Source: Anaerolineae bacterium
GTDB lineage: Bacteria; Chloroflexota; Anaerolineae; B4-G1; SLSP01
Direction: 5' to 3'
Assembly (NCBI GenBank): GCA_016928755.1
Contig: JAFGKB010000076.1
Location: 1-6,728 of the forward strand
Length of the DNA: 6,728 nucleotides
Both the position numbers and the translations under genes were made by a program. The notes beneath the pieces are model-generated. The model had not been told where the DNA came from and ran no database searches. It saw nothing but the letters and a program-made list of their open reading frames with translations. This document shows, in pieces, positions 1 through 6,048 of this stretch. Position 1 is the stretch's first letter; every line of letters starts with the position of its first letter.

Positions 1-36
1 CATAAAATTGAGTTCCTTTTCCAAACCTAAACTTGA

Positions 37-71
37 AAACGTGCTGTGTATAGGTCATACACAGCACGTTT
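37..71 (-). terminator. Perfect 14-bp hairpin after rho; probable intrinsic terminator
   Basis: AAACGTGCTGTGTA (37-50) and its exact complement (58-71) enclose a 7-base loop, 24 bases past the rho stop. In the rho direction the stem ends in TTT and continues TCAAGTTT, giving a short T-run of four. In the plus direction it continues ATTAACTAAAT after TTT. The A/T ends on both sides could allow it to act in both directions, for rho and for whatever gene lies to the left. The remaining bases 1-36 show nothing I can assign. Confidence 0.7.
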
Positions 72-95
72 ATTAACTAAATCTGCAAACTCGAC

Positions 96-1640
96 TTATA
101 GATCTTTCGTAAGCATGTCCAGGAATTCATGATTAGTGCGTGTCTTGCGCATCTGCTGTAGCAATGCCTCTGTAGCAGCACTAAGATCATATCCCTGGCT
201 CCCTTGCCCGCTACTGAGCATTTGAGAGAACATCCGGCGCATTAACCAGATACGGCGCAAAGAAGGTGAATCGAGCAGCAACTCCTCACGGCGTGTACCA
301 GAACGTACAATATCGAAGGCCGGAAAGATACGGCGTTCCTGTAGTTTGCGGTTCAAGTGTAATTCCATATTACCGGTTCCCTTGAACTCCTCGTAAATCA
401 CATCATCCATACGGCTACCGGTGTCGATCAGACAGGTTGCCAAAATGGTTAGACTGCCGCCTTCCTCAATGTTACGCGCTGCTCCAAAGAAACGCTTTGG
501 CGGGTAAAGTGCTGCCGGGTCCAAACCACCGGAGAGCGTCCGCCCGCTAGGTTGCACTACCAGGTTATACGCACGGGTCAGGCGCGTCAGGCTGTCTATC
601 AGGATAATAACATCACGGCCAATCTCAACTAAGCGCTTAGCTCGTGCTAACGCCATCTCCGCGACTTCGGTCTGGTGTTCCACCGCTTCATCAAAAGTAG
701 AACTAATGACCTCTGCATCAACAGAGCGATCCATATCGGTGACCTCTTCTGGTCGCTCACCAATAAGGACTACCATTAAATGCGCTTCAGGATGGTTAGC
801 CGAAATGCCGTTGGCGATTTTCTTCAAAACAGTGGTTTTACCGGCTTTAGGGGGGGAGACTATCAAGCCACGCTGGCCGAAACCAATAGGGGATACCAAT
901 TCCAAGAGCCGCTGCGTAAGATTCCGAGGAGAGGAAATCAGATTAATGCGCTTGTTGGGGAAGATAGGCGTCAAGCGCTCAAAAATCGGACGGCGTTTGG
1001 CCATCTCCGGGTCCATGCCATTCAAAGCCTCTACACGGAGCAAACTGCGGTATTTCTCGGTATCTTTAGGCGGACGTACCTGACCGCTCACCATATCACC
1101 GGTACGCATCCCGAAACGCCGTATCTGGCTCTGGGAGACATAGACATCTTCTGGTCCGGGTAAATAGCGGGCAGAACGAAGAAAGCCAATTCCTTCGCCT
1201 GTGATTTCCAAAATTCCCCCACCAAAGCTAAAGCCACCCCGCTCAGCTTTGGCTTTGAGCAGCAGAAGAATTAAATCTTCTTTTTTCAGGCGACTATAAC
1301 CTGACACATTATAGAGTCGTGCTAAGTCCCGCAACTCCGAAAGGAGCATCCGTTCCAGTTCCCCCATATCCAGACGGCGCAATACATCTTCCTCTTTATC
1401 CCGGATATCGGTTTTGACTGGGTGTTGGTCATCTTGTAAATCATCTGATGTTTGTGAATCTATCTCAAAATCTGCCGTATCCTCCGGGATGTACTCCTCT
1501 AATTCCTCGACGTTGGTCTCCGGTATTGTTTCTATAACGGCAGTTGACGACTCTGTTATAGCCTCTTCACCAGGTACTATATCTTGGGATACCTGGTAAT
1601 CTTGCTCTTGTAATTCATCTAAAACTTGTTCAGGACACAC
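96..1640 (-). CDS. rho: Transcription termination factor Rho with acidic N-terminal extension
   Basis: Rho is a hexameric RNA-dependent ATPase and translocase that terminates transcription. The 514-residue product (E. coli 419) starts with a low-complexity acidic extension (1 to about 85). The Rho N-terminal helical domain follows (about 93-132, LERMLLSELRDLARLYNVSG...), then the cold-shock-type RNA-binding domain (about 140-207, GILEITGEGIGFLR). The ATPase core has Walker A SPPKAGKTT (262-270), catalytic Glu295 in GERPEEV, Walker B VIILIDS (344-350), the Q-loop region (353-378), the R-loop TGSRMDD (407-413) and RRIFPAFD (436-443) with the arginine finger. The start is GTG at 1640 with AGGAGGG at 1645-1651; the Shine-Dalgarno directly abuts the fbp stop codon, implying coupling to fbp. 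All catalytic residues appear intact, so it should be active. A hairpin follows the gene. Confidence 0.97.
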   Translation of the reverse strand: MCPEQVLDELQEQDYQVSQDIVPGEEAITESSTAVIETIPETNVEELEEYIPEDTADFEIDSQTSDDLQDDQHPVKTDIRDKEEDVLRRLDMGELERMLLSELRDLARLYNVSGYSRLKKEDLILLLLKAKAERGGFSFGGGILEITGEGIGFLRSARYLPGPEDVYVSQSQIRRFGMRTGDMVSGQVRPPKDTEKYRSLLRVEALNGMDPEMAKRRPIFERLTPIFPNKRINLISSPRNLTQRLLELVSPIGFGQRGLIVSPPKAGKTTVLKKIANGISANHPEAHLMVVLIGERPEEVTDMDRSVDAEVISSTFDEAVEHQTEVAEMALARAKRLVEIGRDVIILIDSLTRLTRAYNLVVQPSGRTLSGGLDPAALYPPKRFFGAARNIEEGGSLTILATCLIDTGSRMDDVIYEEFKGTGNMELHLNRKLQERRIFPAFDIVRSGTRREELLLDSPSLRRIWLMRRMFSQMLSSGQGSQGYDLSAATEALLQQMRKTRTNHEFLDMLTKDL

Positions 1641-1651
1641 GTTACCCTCCT

Positions 1652-2671
1652 CTATCCGTAGTTACGGATATATTCCTCAGCTTTCTCTACCAGGTCACGA
1701 TTTCCAATGAAAAGCGGAACGCGCTGGTGCACACTCTCAGGTTGAATATCTAATATTGACTGTTCGCCATCTGAAGCATATCCTCCTGCCCCACGCGCTA
1801 TAAAAGCTAGGGGGGCTGCTTCATACAGCAAACGCAGTTTTGGCTTAGGATTATTCAAATCCTTATACAACAAGGGATAATAGAAAATACCACCTTGTAG
1901 TAAATTACGGTGAAAATCAGAGACTAGAGATCCCACATACCGCGCTGAAAGCTTATAAGGTAATGCTTGAGAATCTAGCCCCTGTAAATAGCGCGTGTAT
2001 TTTTGTATACCGGCGCTCCAATACTTGTTATAAGATTCATTGGTGCTGTAATACTTGGGGATTTCCGGGATCTGTATATTAGGATGAGAGAGTAAGAACT
2101 CTCCCAACGTAGGTTCTAATGTAAAACCATGCACTCCATTACCCGTTGAGTAGACCATCATTGTGCTAGAGCCATAAATTATATACCCTGCCGCGACCAT
2201 CTCCTTACCCGGTTGCAGACAATCCTCTTGAGTCCCAGCGGTGCCGACCGGTGTTTTGCGGCGGTAAACAGAGAATACTGTACCCACACTGACATTGACA
2301 TCGATGTTAGAAGAACCATCAATAGGATCAAAAATCAGCACATATTTTCCCGATTTCATCGCCTCTGTAGGAGTGACGAGATCATCCAATTCCTCGGAAG
2401 CCATAATGCCTACACGCCCGGTGAAACTATTCATGTTAATGAAAGCATCGTTGGCAAAGACATCGAACTTGAGTTGTTGTTCCCCTTGGACATTCACAGT
2501 ACCACTCTTACCGAGAATGTTACCCAAACCGGCACGTTGGATTTCACGCGCGACAATTTTAGCCGCCAGTGCAACATCATAAAGCAGATTACTGAAAACG
2601 CCGGTTGCCTCTGGATAAGCTCTCTCTTGCTCTAAAATATGATGTTCAATTGTGATTAACTGTGTAGGCAT
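1652..2671 (-). CDS. fbp: Fructose-1,6-bisphosphatase, class I
   Basis: FBPase hydrolyses fructose 1,6-bisphosphate to fructose 6-phosphate, the committed step of gluconeogenesis, in the cytoplasm with Mg2+. The 339-residue product aligns by eye along its whole length with E. coli Fbp (332 residues). It has NVQGEQQLKFDVFAN (60-74), the metal-binding ASEELDD (91-97), DPIDGSSNIDVNVSVGT (115-131) with the two catalytic Asp residues, AAGYIIYGSSTMMVY (160-174), YVGSLVSDFHRNLL (245-258) at the sugar-phosphate site, and KLRLLYEAAP (278-287) with the metal-ligand Glu at 284. The start at 2671 is chosen for AAGGAG at 2678-2683, six bases upstream; an in-frame ATG at 2710 would add 13 residues and overlap cdsA. 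The gene lies 19 bases after cdsA and 11 bases before rho, so it is probably co-transcribed with both. Confidence 0.97.
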   Translation of the reverse strand: MPTQLITIEHHILEQERAYPEATGVFSNLLYDVALAAKIVAREIQRAGLGNILGKSGTVNVQGEQQLKFDVFANDAFINMNSFTGRVGIMASEELDDLVTPTEAMKSGKYVLIFDPIDGSSNIDVNVSVGTVFSVYRRKTPVGTAGTQEDCLQPGKEMVAAGYIIYGSSTMMVYSTGNGVHGFTLEPTLGEFLLSHPNIQIPEIPKYYSTNESYNKYWSAGIQKYTRYLQGLDSQALPYKLSARYVGSLVSDFHRNLLQGGIFYYPLLYKDLNNPKPKLRLLYEAAPLAFIARGAGGYASDGEQSILDIQPESVHQRVPLFIGNRDLVEKAEEYIRNYG

Positions 2672-2690
2672 ATCTATCTCCTTAATTAGG

Positions 2691-3509
2691 TTAAGTAAGG
2701 AACATTGCAAAGGCCCAGGTCAAGGCCCCGGCCCATATCAAACTGTCAATACGGTCAAAAAGTCCGCCATGTCCGGGGATCAAATTACCGGAGTCCTTTA
2801 CCCCAACGTCACGTTTAATCATTGACACAAAAAGATCACCAAGCGGGGTGAAAACAGCTAATAGGAAACCTAATAGGCCCCCCCACCAAGGTGTAAGTGA
2901 TAAGGGGACCCCTGCAACTTCAGGCCAAAGCCAGCCAAGTAGCAAACCGGCTATTACCCCACTGATAACTTCACCCACATAACCTTCCCAGGTTTTCCCA
3001 GGACTTAATGTAGGGGCCATTTTATGTTTTCCCCATTGCCGCCCGATAAAATATGCACCGGAATCTGCAATCCAAACCACCGGCAATGCGGTTAGCGTCC
3101 ACCAGAGACCCTCAGGTAAGTTGCGCAATAAGACCAGATATGCGCCGCCTATCCCCAGATAAAGTCCACCGGCCAGGGTCAAAGCCCAATTTGCCGTAGG
3201 ATGGGCCTGTTCTGGATGACGTTCGTGGGCTACAACCTGCCAACCGGCACTCAGAAGAACGATACAACATACCCCAGGCGACAGCCAGTCGCCATATCCC
3301 CACCAGATATCGCCTAACCAAAGTATAATCAGAGACCAGAGTAATGGCAATAGTACCATATACCCATTATGACGGAGCATTCTGGCATACTCAAAACCGG
3401 CCATTGAAGTAGCAATAAGGACTAAGCCCCAGAAAACCCACCCGCCAATAAGAATAGCTCCTATGACTAAGGGAATGAGTACTACCGCACTAATAATCCT
3501 GGTTCTCAT
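2691..3509 (-). CDS. cdsA: Phosphatidate cytidylyltransferase (CDP-diacylglycerol synthase)
   Basis: CdsA is an inner-membrane enzyme that converts phosphatidic acid and CTP to CDP-diacylglycerol, the precursor of the cell's phospholipids. The 272-residue product is very hydrophobic, with roughly seven to eight predicted membrane segments starting at MRTRIISAVVLIPLVIGAIL. It carries the full CdsA signature at 229-255: S229, K232-R233, K238-D239, PGHGG at 245-249 and DRID at 252-255. The upstream block DSGAYFIGR...LSPGKTWEG (149-176) is also typical. The start is uncertain: I take the ATG at 3509, but a GTG at 3515 would add two residues, and neither has a clear Shine-Dalgarno. The upstream 82 bases contain a duplicated 12-base word. 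The stop is 19 bases before fbp. Confidence 0.95.
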   Translation of the reverse strand: MRTRIISAVVLIPLVIGAILIGGWVFWGLVLIATSMAGFEYARMLRHNGYMVLLPLLWSLIILWLGDIWWGYGDWLSPGVCCIVLLSAGWQVVAHERHPEQAHPTANWALTLAGGLYLGIGGAYLVLLRNLPEGLWWTLTALPVVWIADSGAYFIGRQWGKHKMAPTLSPGKTWEGYVGEVISGVIAGLLLGWLWPEVAGVPLSLTPWWGGLLGFLLAVFTPLGDLFVSMIKRDVGVKDSGNLIPGHGGLFDRIDSLIWAGALTWAFAMFLT

Positions 3510-3516
3510 TACCACG

Positions 3517-3555
3517 CAACTTTAGAGAATAACACGAAGTTACCAACTTTAGAGA
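3517..3555. repeat. 12-base direct repeat in the uppS-cdsA spacer
   Basis: CAACTTTAGAGA occurs at 3517-3528 and again at 3544-3555, a 27-base period, in the leader of cdsA. On the coding strand each reads TCTCTAAAGTTG, the second copy ending seven bases before the cdsA ATG, where a Shine-Dalgarno would be expected. It may be a small local duplication or a paired binding site. Confidence 0.5.
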
Positions 3556-3591
3556 CAGACATACATAGGTATAAGTTGAAAGCTAATATTA

Positions 3592-4323
3592 CTATATTTT
3601 TTGCAAACCACCAAAACGGCGGTCCCGTTGATTATAAGTCTGTAGCGCTTTATAAAGTTCCGCTTTATCAAAGTCAGGCCAAAATACAGGAGCTATATAA
3701 TACTCAGCATAAGCACCCTGCCAAATTAGAAAATTACTTATCCGCATCTCACCACTTGTGCGAATGACAAGGTCTAAATCCGGCAGGCCAGCCGTATAGA
3801 GATGAGCACTGACCACCTCTTCCGTTATCTGGTCAACAGTATAACCTTCTGCGATAATATTGCGTACCGCTTCGACAATTTCCTGACGGCCGCCATAATT
3901 AAAGGCTATGTTAGCAATCAGTTGCGTGTTATCCTTTGTTAATTCAAGCGCCTCATGGATTTGCTTTTTGAGGTTTGCTGAAAGGGGGTCTAAGTTCCCT
4001 ATATGTCTTAATTGTACACCATTTTTATGTAATTCGTCAACCTCAGAAATAAGGGATTCTTCTAACAGACGTAGCAGGCCCCGCACTTCTTTCTCCGGGC
4101 GTTTCCAATTCTCGGTAGAAAAAGCGTAAAGTGTTACTGTTGGAATACCCAGTTCCACCGCCGCCCGTAGTACACGCCGTAAGTTTTCGACACCGGCCCG
4201 GTGGCCCATAAGCCTCGGTTTGCCACGGCTACGTGCCCAACGCCCGTTACCATCCATAATAATTCCTACGTGATTAGGAATTTTCTCTAAAGGTGGATAT
4301 TCGTTTATATCTTGTTCATTCAT
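3592..4323 (-). CDS. uppS: Isoprenyl transferase (di-trans,poly-cis-undecaprenyl-diphosphate synthase family)
   Basis: The enzyme extends farnesyl diphosphate with isopentenyl diphosphate in cis to make undecaprenyl diphosphate, the lipid carrier for peptidoglycan and other surface polymers. The 243-residue product shows HVGIIMDGNGRWARSRG (18-34) with the catalytic Asp at 24, HRAGVENLR (41-49), LYAFSTENWKRP (65-76), FNYGGRQEI (141-149), the RTSGE/RISNFLIWQ block (188-202) with the diphosphate-binding Arg residues, and RDRRFGG (233-239). The length is normal. The ATG at 4323 has a strong GGAGGT eight bases upstream. The protein is soluble or membrane-associated with no signal peptide. The usual companion cdsA follows after 82 bases. 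The exact product chain length cannot be read from the sequence, but the genomic context favours C55. Confidence 0.96.
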   Translation of the reverse strand: MNEQDINEYPPLEKIPNHVGIIMDGNGRWARSRGKPRLMGHRAGVENLRRVLRAAVELGIPTVTLYAFSTENWKRPEKEVRGLLRLLEESLISEVDELHKNGVQLRHIGNLDPLSANLKKQIHEALELTKDNTQLIANIAFNYGGRQEIVEAVRNIIAEGYTVDQITEEVVSAHLYTAGLPDLDLVIRTSGEMRISNFLIWQGAYAEYYIAPVFWPDFDKAELYKALQTYNQRDRRFGGLQKI

Positions 4324-4332
4324 TGAAATATA

Positions 4333-4354
4333 CCTCCGGAGTTAGAATCCGAGG
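4333..4354 (-). promoter_or_regulatory. uppS ribosome binding site inside a possible hairpin
   Basis: The uppS Shine-Dalgarno GGAGGT (4332-4337) lies eight bases before its ATG. The preceding CCTCGGA (4348-4354 on the minus strand) can pair with TCCGGAGG (4333-4340) across a 7-base loop, with one bulged G. This 7-bp stem would bury the core of the Shine-Dalgarno sequence. It could lower or tune UppS translation; no ligand motif is visible. Confidence 0.35.
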
Positions 4355-4407
4355 AAAAGGGGCCAACCGTACCTTCGAGGGGAATAAAAATAGATAGACA
4401 TTTTAAC

Positions 4408-4448
4408 AGTATAGGGAGCTTCATTGATCAACTTTAGCTCCCTATACT
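4408..4448 (-). terminator. Perfect 13-bp hairpin after frr; terminator-like but without an adjacent T-run
   Basis: AGTATAGGGAGCT (4408-4420) and its exact complement (4436-4448) flank a 15-base loop, starting eight bases past the frr stop. On the minus strand the bases just after the stem are GTTAAAATG, not a T-run; a T-rich stretch (CTATTTTTATT) appears only about 12 bases later. On the plus strand no T-run follows either. It may be a weak or Rho-assisted terminator, or a 3'-end stabiliser or processing site separating frr from uppS. The stem is certain as a sequence fact; its function is inferred. Confidence 0.55.
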
Positions 4449-4456
4449 CACCATAA

Positions 4457-5014
4457 CTAGATTTCCATTAACTCTTTTTCTTTGCGCGCACCAATTTCCT
4501 CGACCTGTTCCGTATAACCATCTGTCAGTTTTTGCAGTTGCTCTTGACCACGTTTCAGATCATCTTCAGAAATCAGTTTTTCGCTCTCGAAGCTACGCAT
4601 ATCGCTTAAGGAATCGCGACGGACATTACGCAAAGCAACCTTTGCTTCCTCGGTACGCTTCTTAACTACCTTTGCCAAGTCCCGGCGACGCTCTTCTGTA
4701 AGCCGTGGAATCGGGATGCGTACGACACGCCCGTCATTGCTCGGGTTCAAACCTAGATCGGCCGCCATAATGGCTTTATCAATAGCCCCGATGGAAGTTT
4801 GGTCATAAGGACGAATCAACAACATCTGCGGCTCAGGAGCCGAAATGGTAGCCAACTGCTTAAGTTGTGTTGGCGCACCGTAGTAATCAACCAGTACCTT
4901 CTCGACGAGTGCCGGAGAAGCGCGGCCAGTACGGACACTTCGCAGATCCTCCTCCAGGGCTTCAACACTCTTAATCATCCGCTCTTCAGTTTCTTGTAAA
5001 AGGTCCGTAATCAT
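4457..5014 (-). CDS. frr: Ribosome recycling factor (RRF)
   Basis: RRF acts with EF-G to split the post-termination ribosome into subunits. With the ATG at 5014 the product is 185 residues, the same as E. coli RRF. The N-terminal helix of domain I includes SVRTGRASP (26-34). The compact domain II lies around 31-105. The long helices return from about 106 onward with the conserved VALRNVRRD (126-134), including the key Arg at 132, then ISEDD (148-152) and the C-terminal ELMEI. AAGGAG at 5024-5029, nine bases upstream, supports this start. The frame stays open to an ATG at 5068, which would add 18 non-conserved residues and has only a poorly spaced GGAG; I prefer the shorter form. It follows pyrH by 104 bases and is followed by a strong hairpin. 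Confidence 0.96.
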   Translation of the reverse strand: MITDLLQETEERMIKSVEALEEDLRSVRTGRASPALVEKVLVDYYGAPTQLKQLATISAPEPQMLLIRPYDQTSIGAIDKAIMAADLGLNPSNDGRVVRIPIPRLTEERRRDLAKVVKKRTEEAKVALRNVRRDSLSDMRSFESEKLISEDDLKRGQEQLQKLTDGYTEQVEEIGARKEKELMEI

Positions 5015-5064
5015 ACTATAAAACTCCTTACTGTAAATAACTGAGGTAATTCCAGAACTCCCAC

Positions 5065-5100
5065 TCATTGCTCCAATTTAGGCATTAAGTTATCGGGCAT
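5065..5100 (-). CDS. Possible 11-residue small ORF between pyrH and frr
   Basis: An ATG at 5100 opens MPDNLMPKLEQ and stops at TGA (5067-5065). GGGAG lies four bases upstream of the ATG, in the 18 bases after the pyrH stop. The TGA overlaps (as ATGA) an upstream in-frame ATG of frr at 5068, a geometry typical of translational coupling. The peptide resembles nothing I recognise. It may be chance in a 104-base spacer, or a coupling leader that delivers ribosomes to frr. Confidence 0.22.
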   Translation of the reverse strand: MPDNLMPKLEQ

Positions 5101-5118
5101 TATTCTCCCTGGAATAGT

Positions 5119-5829
5119 CTAAGTGCCAATCAATGTTCCTACTGACTCGCCCCGCATTGCACTCTCTAGCATTCCCTCTTGCCATAAATTCAATACTAAA
5201 ATAGGCAAGTGGTTATCCATACACAACGTAATCGCGGTGGAATCCATCACCCCGGCACGCATATTAAGCGTATCCATATAACTCAAACGCTCAAAGCGTT
5301 GAGCATCGGGGTACTTTTCGGGGTCTTTGTCATAAACTCCATCCACTTTAGTTGCTTTGACAAGTAAATCGGCCCCGATTTCCGTGGCGCGTAATGCGGC
5401 AGCCGTATCGGTAGTAAAATACGGATTCCCTGTTCCACCACCGAAAATCACCACCCGTCCTTTTTCTAAATGGCGCATAGCTCGCAAACGGATATAAGGC
5501 TCTGCAATCGCGCGCATCTCAAGAGCCGTTTGCACCCGGGTCGGAATACCATTACGCTCTAAAGCATCGGCCAGGGCCAGCGCGTTCATCACAGTCGCCA
5601 ACATGCCTATTTGATCAGCCCTGGCTCTATCCATTCCATGAACCAGGCCATCACGCCCCCGCCATAAATTACCCGCACCAATAACAATCGCCGTCTCAAT
5701 CTCCATAGAATGAACAATGGCGATTCTATGGGCTACTGCGTCTGCCTGGTGCGGCTCAATGCCAAACGCCCCAGGGTTGGAGAGGGATTCTCCACCAAGT
5801 TTAATCACTACACGTTTATACAAAGGCAC
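5119..5829 (-). CDS. pyrH: UMP kinase (uridylate kinase)
   Basis: UMP kinase phosphorylates UMP to UDP with ATP in pyrimidine nucleotide synthesis; in bacteria it is a cytoplasmic hexamer of the amino-acid-kinase fold. The 236-residue product shows the family motifs in order: KLGGESL (10-16) and GAGNLWRGR (51-59) in the phosphate-binding region, the MDRARADQIGMLATVMNAL helix (66-84), GGTGNPYFTTD (131-141), KATKVDGVYDKDP (158-170) of the nucleotide site, and DSTAI (196-200). The length is normal for the family. The start is a GTG at 5829, chosen because an in-frame stop lies five codons upstream, AAAGGA at 5837-5842 gives a 7-base spacing, and the next Met is 42 residues in, past the kinase motif. 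It precedes frr, as in many bacteria. Its UDP product leads on to the CTP that CdsA, encoded farther downstream, uses. Confidence 0.97.
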   Translation of the reverse strand: MPLYKRVVIKLGGESLSNPGAFGIEPHQADAVAHRIAIVHSMEIETAIVIGAGNLWRGRDGLVHGMDRARADQIGMLATVMNALALADALERNGIPTRVQTALEMRAIAEPYIRLRAMRHLEKGRVVIFGGGTGNPYFTTDTAAALRATEIGADLLVKATKVDGVYDKDPEKYPDAQRFERLSYMDTLNMRAGVMDSTAITLCMDNHLPILVLNLWQEGMLESAMRGESVGTLIGT

Positions 5830-5860
5830 AGGCTTGTCCTTTCAATGAGGCTTGTTAAGG

Positions 5861-5889
5861 ATTATAAATCAGCTCTTTTAACATAGCCA
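5861..5889 (-). promoter_or_regulatory. Candidate sigma-70-type promoter for pyrH-frr
   Basis: On the minus strand a perfect TATAAT (5861-5866) lies 31 bases before the pyrH GTG. The 17-base-spaced upstream hexamer is TGGCTA (5884-5889), only a 3-of-6 match to TTGACA, so recognition would depend mainly on the -10 or on an activator. Transcription would begin near 5854, giving a leader of about 25 bases. A terminator directly after tsf makes a promoter in this spacer necessary. A second possible -10, TACAAT at 5965-5970, has no good -35; if used, it would put the inverted-repeat structure inside the transcript. Confidence 0.5.
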
Positions 5890-5945
5890 GAGAACCCGTC
5901 TCTGAGTCATTGGCTTGATAGGCTCAAGTTATTGACGGGCTATGT
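5881..5945 (-). promoter_or_regulatory. Nested inverted repeats upstream of pyrH: possible structured leader or operator
   Basis: An outer 8-bp perfect inverted repeat (ACATAGCC at 5881-5888, GGCTATGT at 5938-5945) encloses two further perfect hairpins. One is CTTGA/TCAAG with a 5-base loop (5914-5928). The other is CAGAGA/TCTCTG with a 5-base loop (5888-5904). If the outer stem is counted as 7 bp, the three stems are compatible and form a three-way junction. A competing pairing, CCCGTC (5895-5900) with GACGGG (5934-5939), would disrupt the second hairpin, so two alternative folds exist. I recognise no known riboswitch consensus. It lies between the tsf terminator and pyrH, and its 3' arm overlaps the expected -35 position of the best pyrH promoter, so a DNA operator is an alternative reading. 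The function is unproven. Confidence 0.4.
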
Positions 5946-5975
5946 CCAAAGTAACTGTATGCTAATTGTACATCA

Positions 5976-6023
5976 AAATGAAAAAAGAACATGCAAGAGA
6001 GATGTTGCATACATCTCTCTTGC
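5976..6023 (-). terminator. Intrinsic terminator after tsf
   Basis: A perfect 13-bp inverted repeat (GCAAGAGAGATGT at 5993-6005, its complement at 6011-6023) encloses a 5-base loop. On the minus strand the stem is followed by ATGTTCTTTTTTCATTTT, a clear T-rich tract. It begins 25 bases past the tsf stop. The T-tract exists only in the tsf direction. The structure separates rpsB-tsf from pyrH, which then needs its own promoter or readthrough. Confidence 0.9.
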
Positions 6024-6048
6024 GCGTTAACAGCAGAAAACCGGATGG

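Noticed and set aside
706..1163. Two overlapping open frames on the plus strand (125 and 127 codons) inside rho
   Set aside because: They lie antisense to highly conserved Rho ATPase and RNA-binding sequence, resemble no protein family I know, and are explained by the coding bias of rho.
2213..2635. Plus-strand open frames of 140 and 95 codons inside fbp
   Set aside because: They are antisense to conserved catalytic blocks of FBPase, with no Shine-Dalgarno or recognisable domain.
3576..3767. Plus-strand open frame of 63 codons covering the uppS end and part of the uppS-cdsA spacer
   Set aside because: Most of it is antisense to the conserved C-terminus of UppS and it has no homology or ribosome binding site that I can see.
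4408..4448. uppS promoter built from TTGATC and TATACT within the post-frr hairpin
   Set aside because: The two hexamers are only 12 bases apart, and the next candidate -10 (TAAAAT) is about 20 bases away, so neither spacing fits a sigma-70-type promoter.
5049..5115. Inverted repeat ATTCCAG/CTGGAAT flanking the pyrH-frr spacer
   Set aside because: It is only 7 bp with 53 bases between the arms and mismatches directly inside; this is expected by chance.
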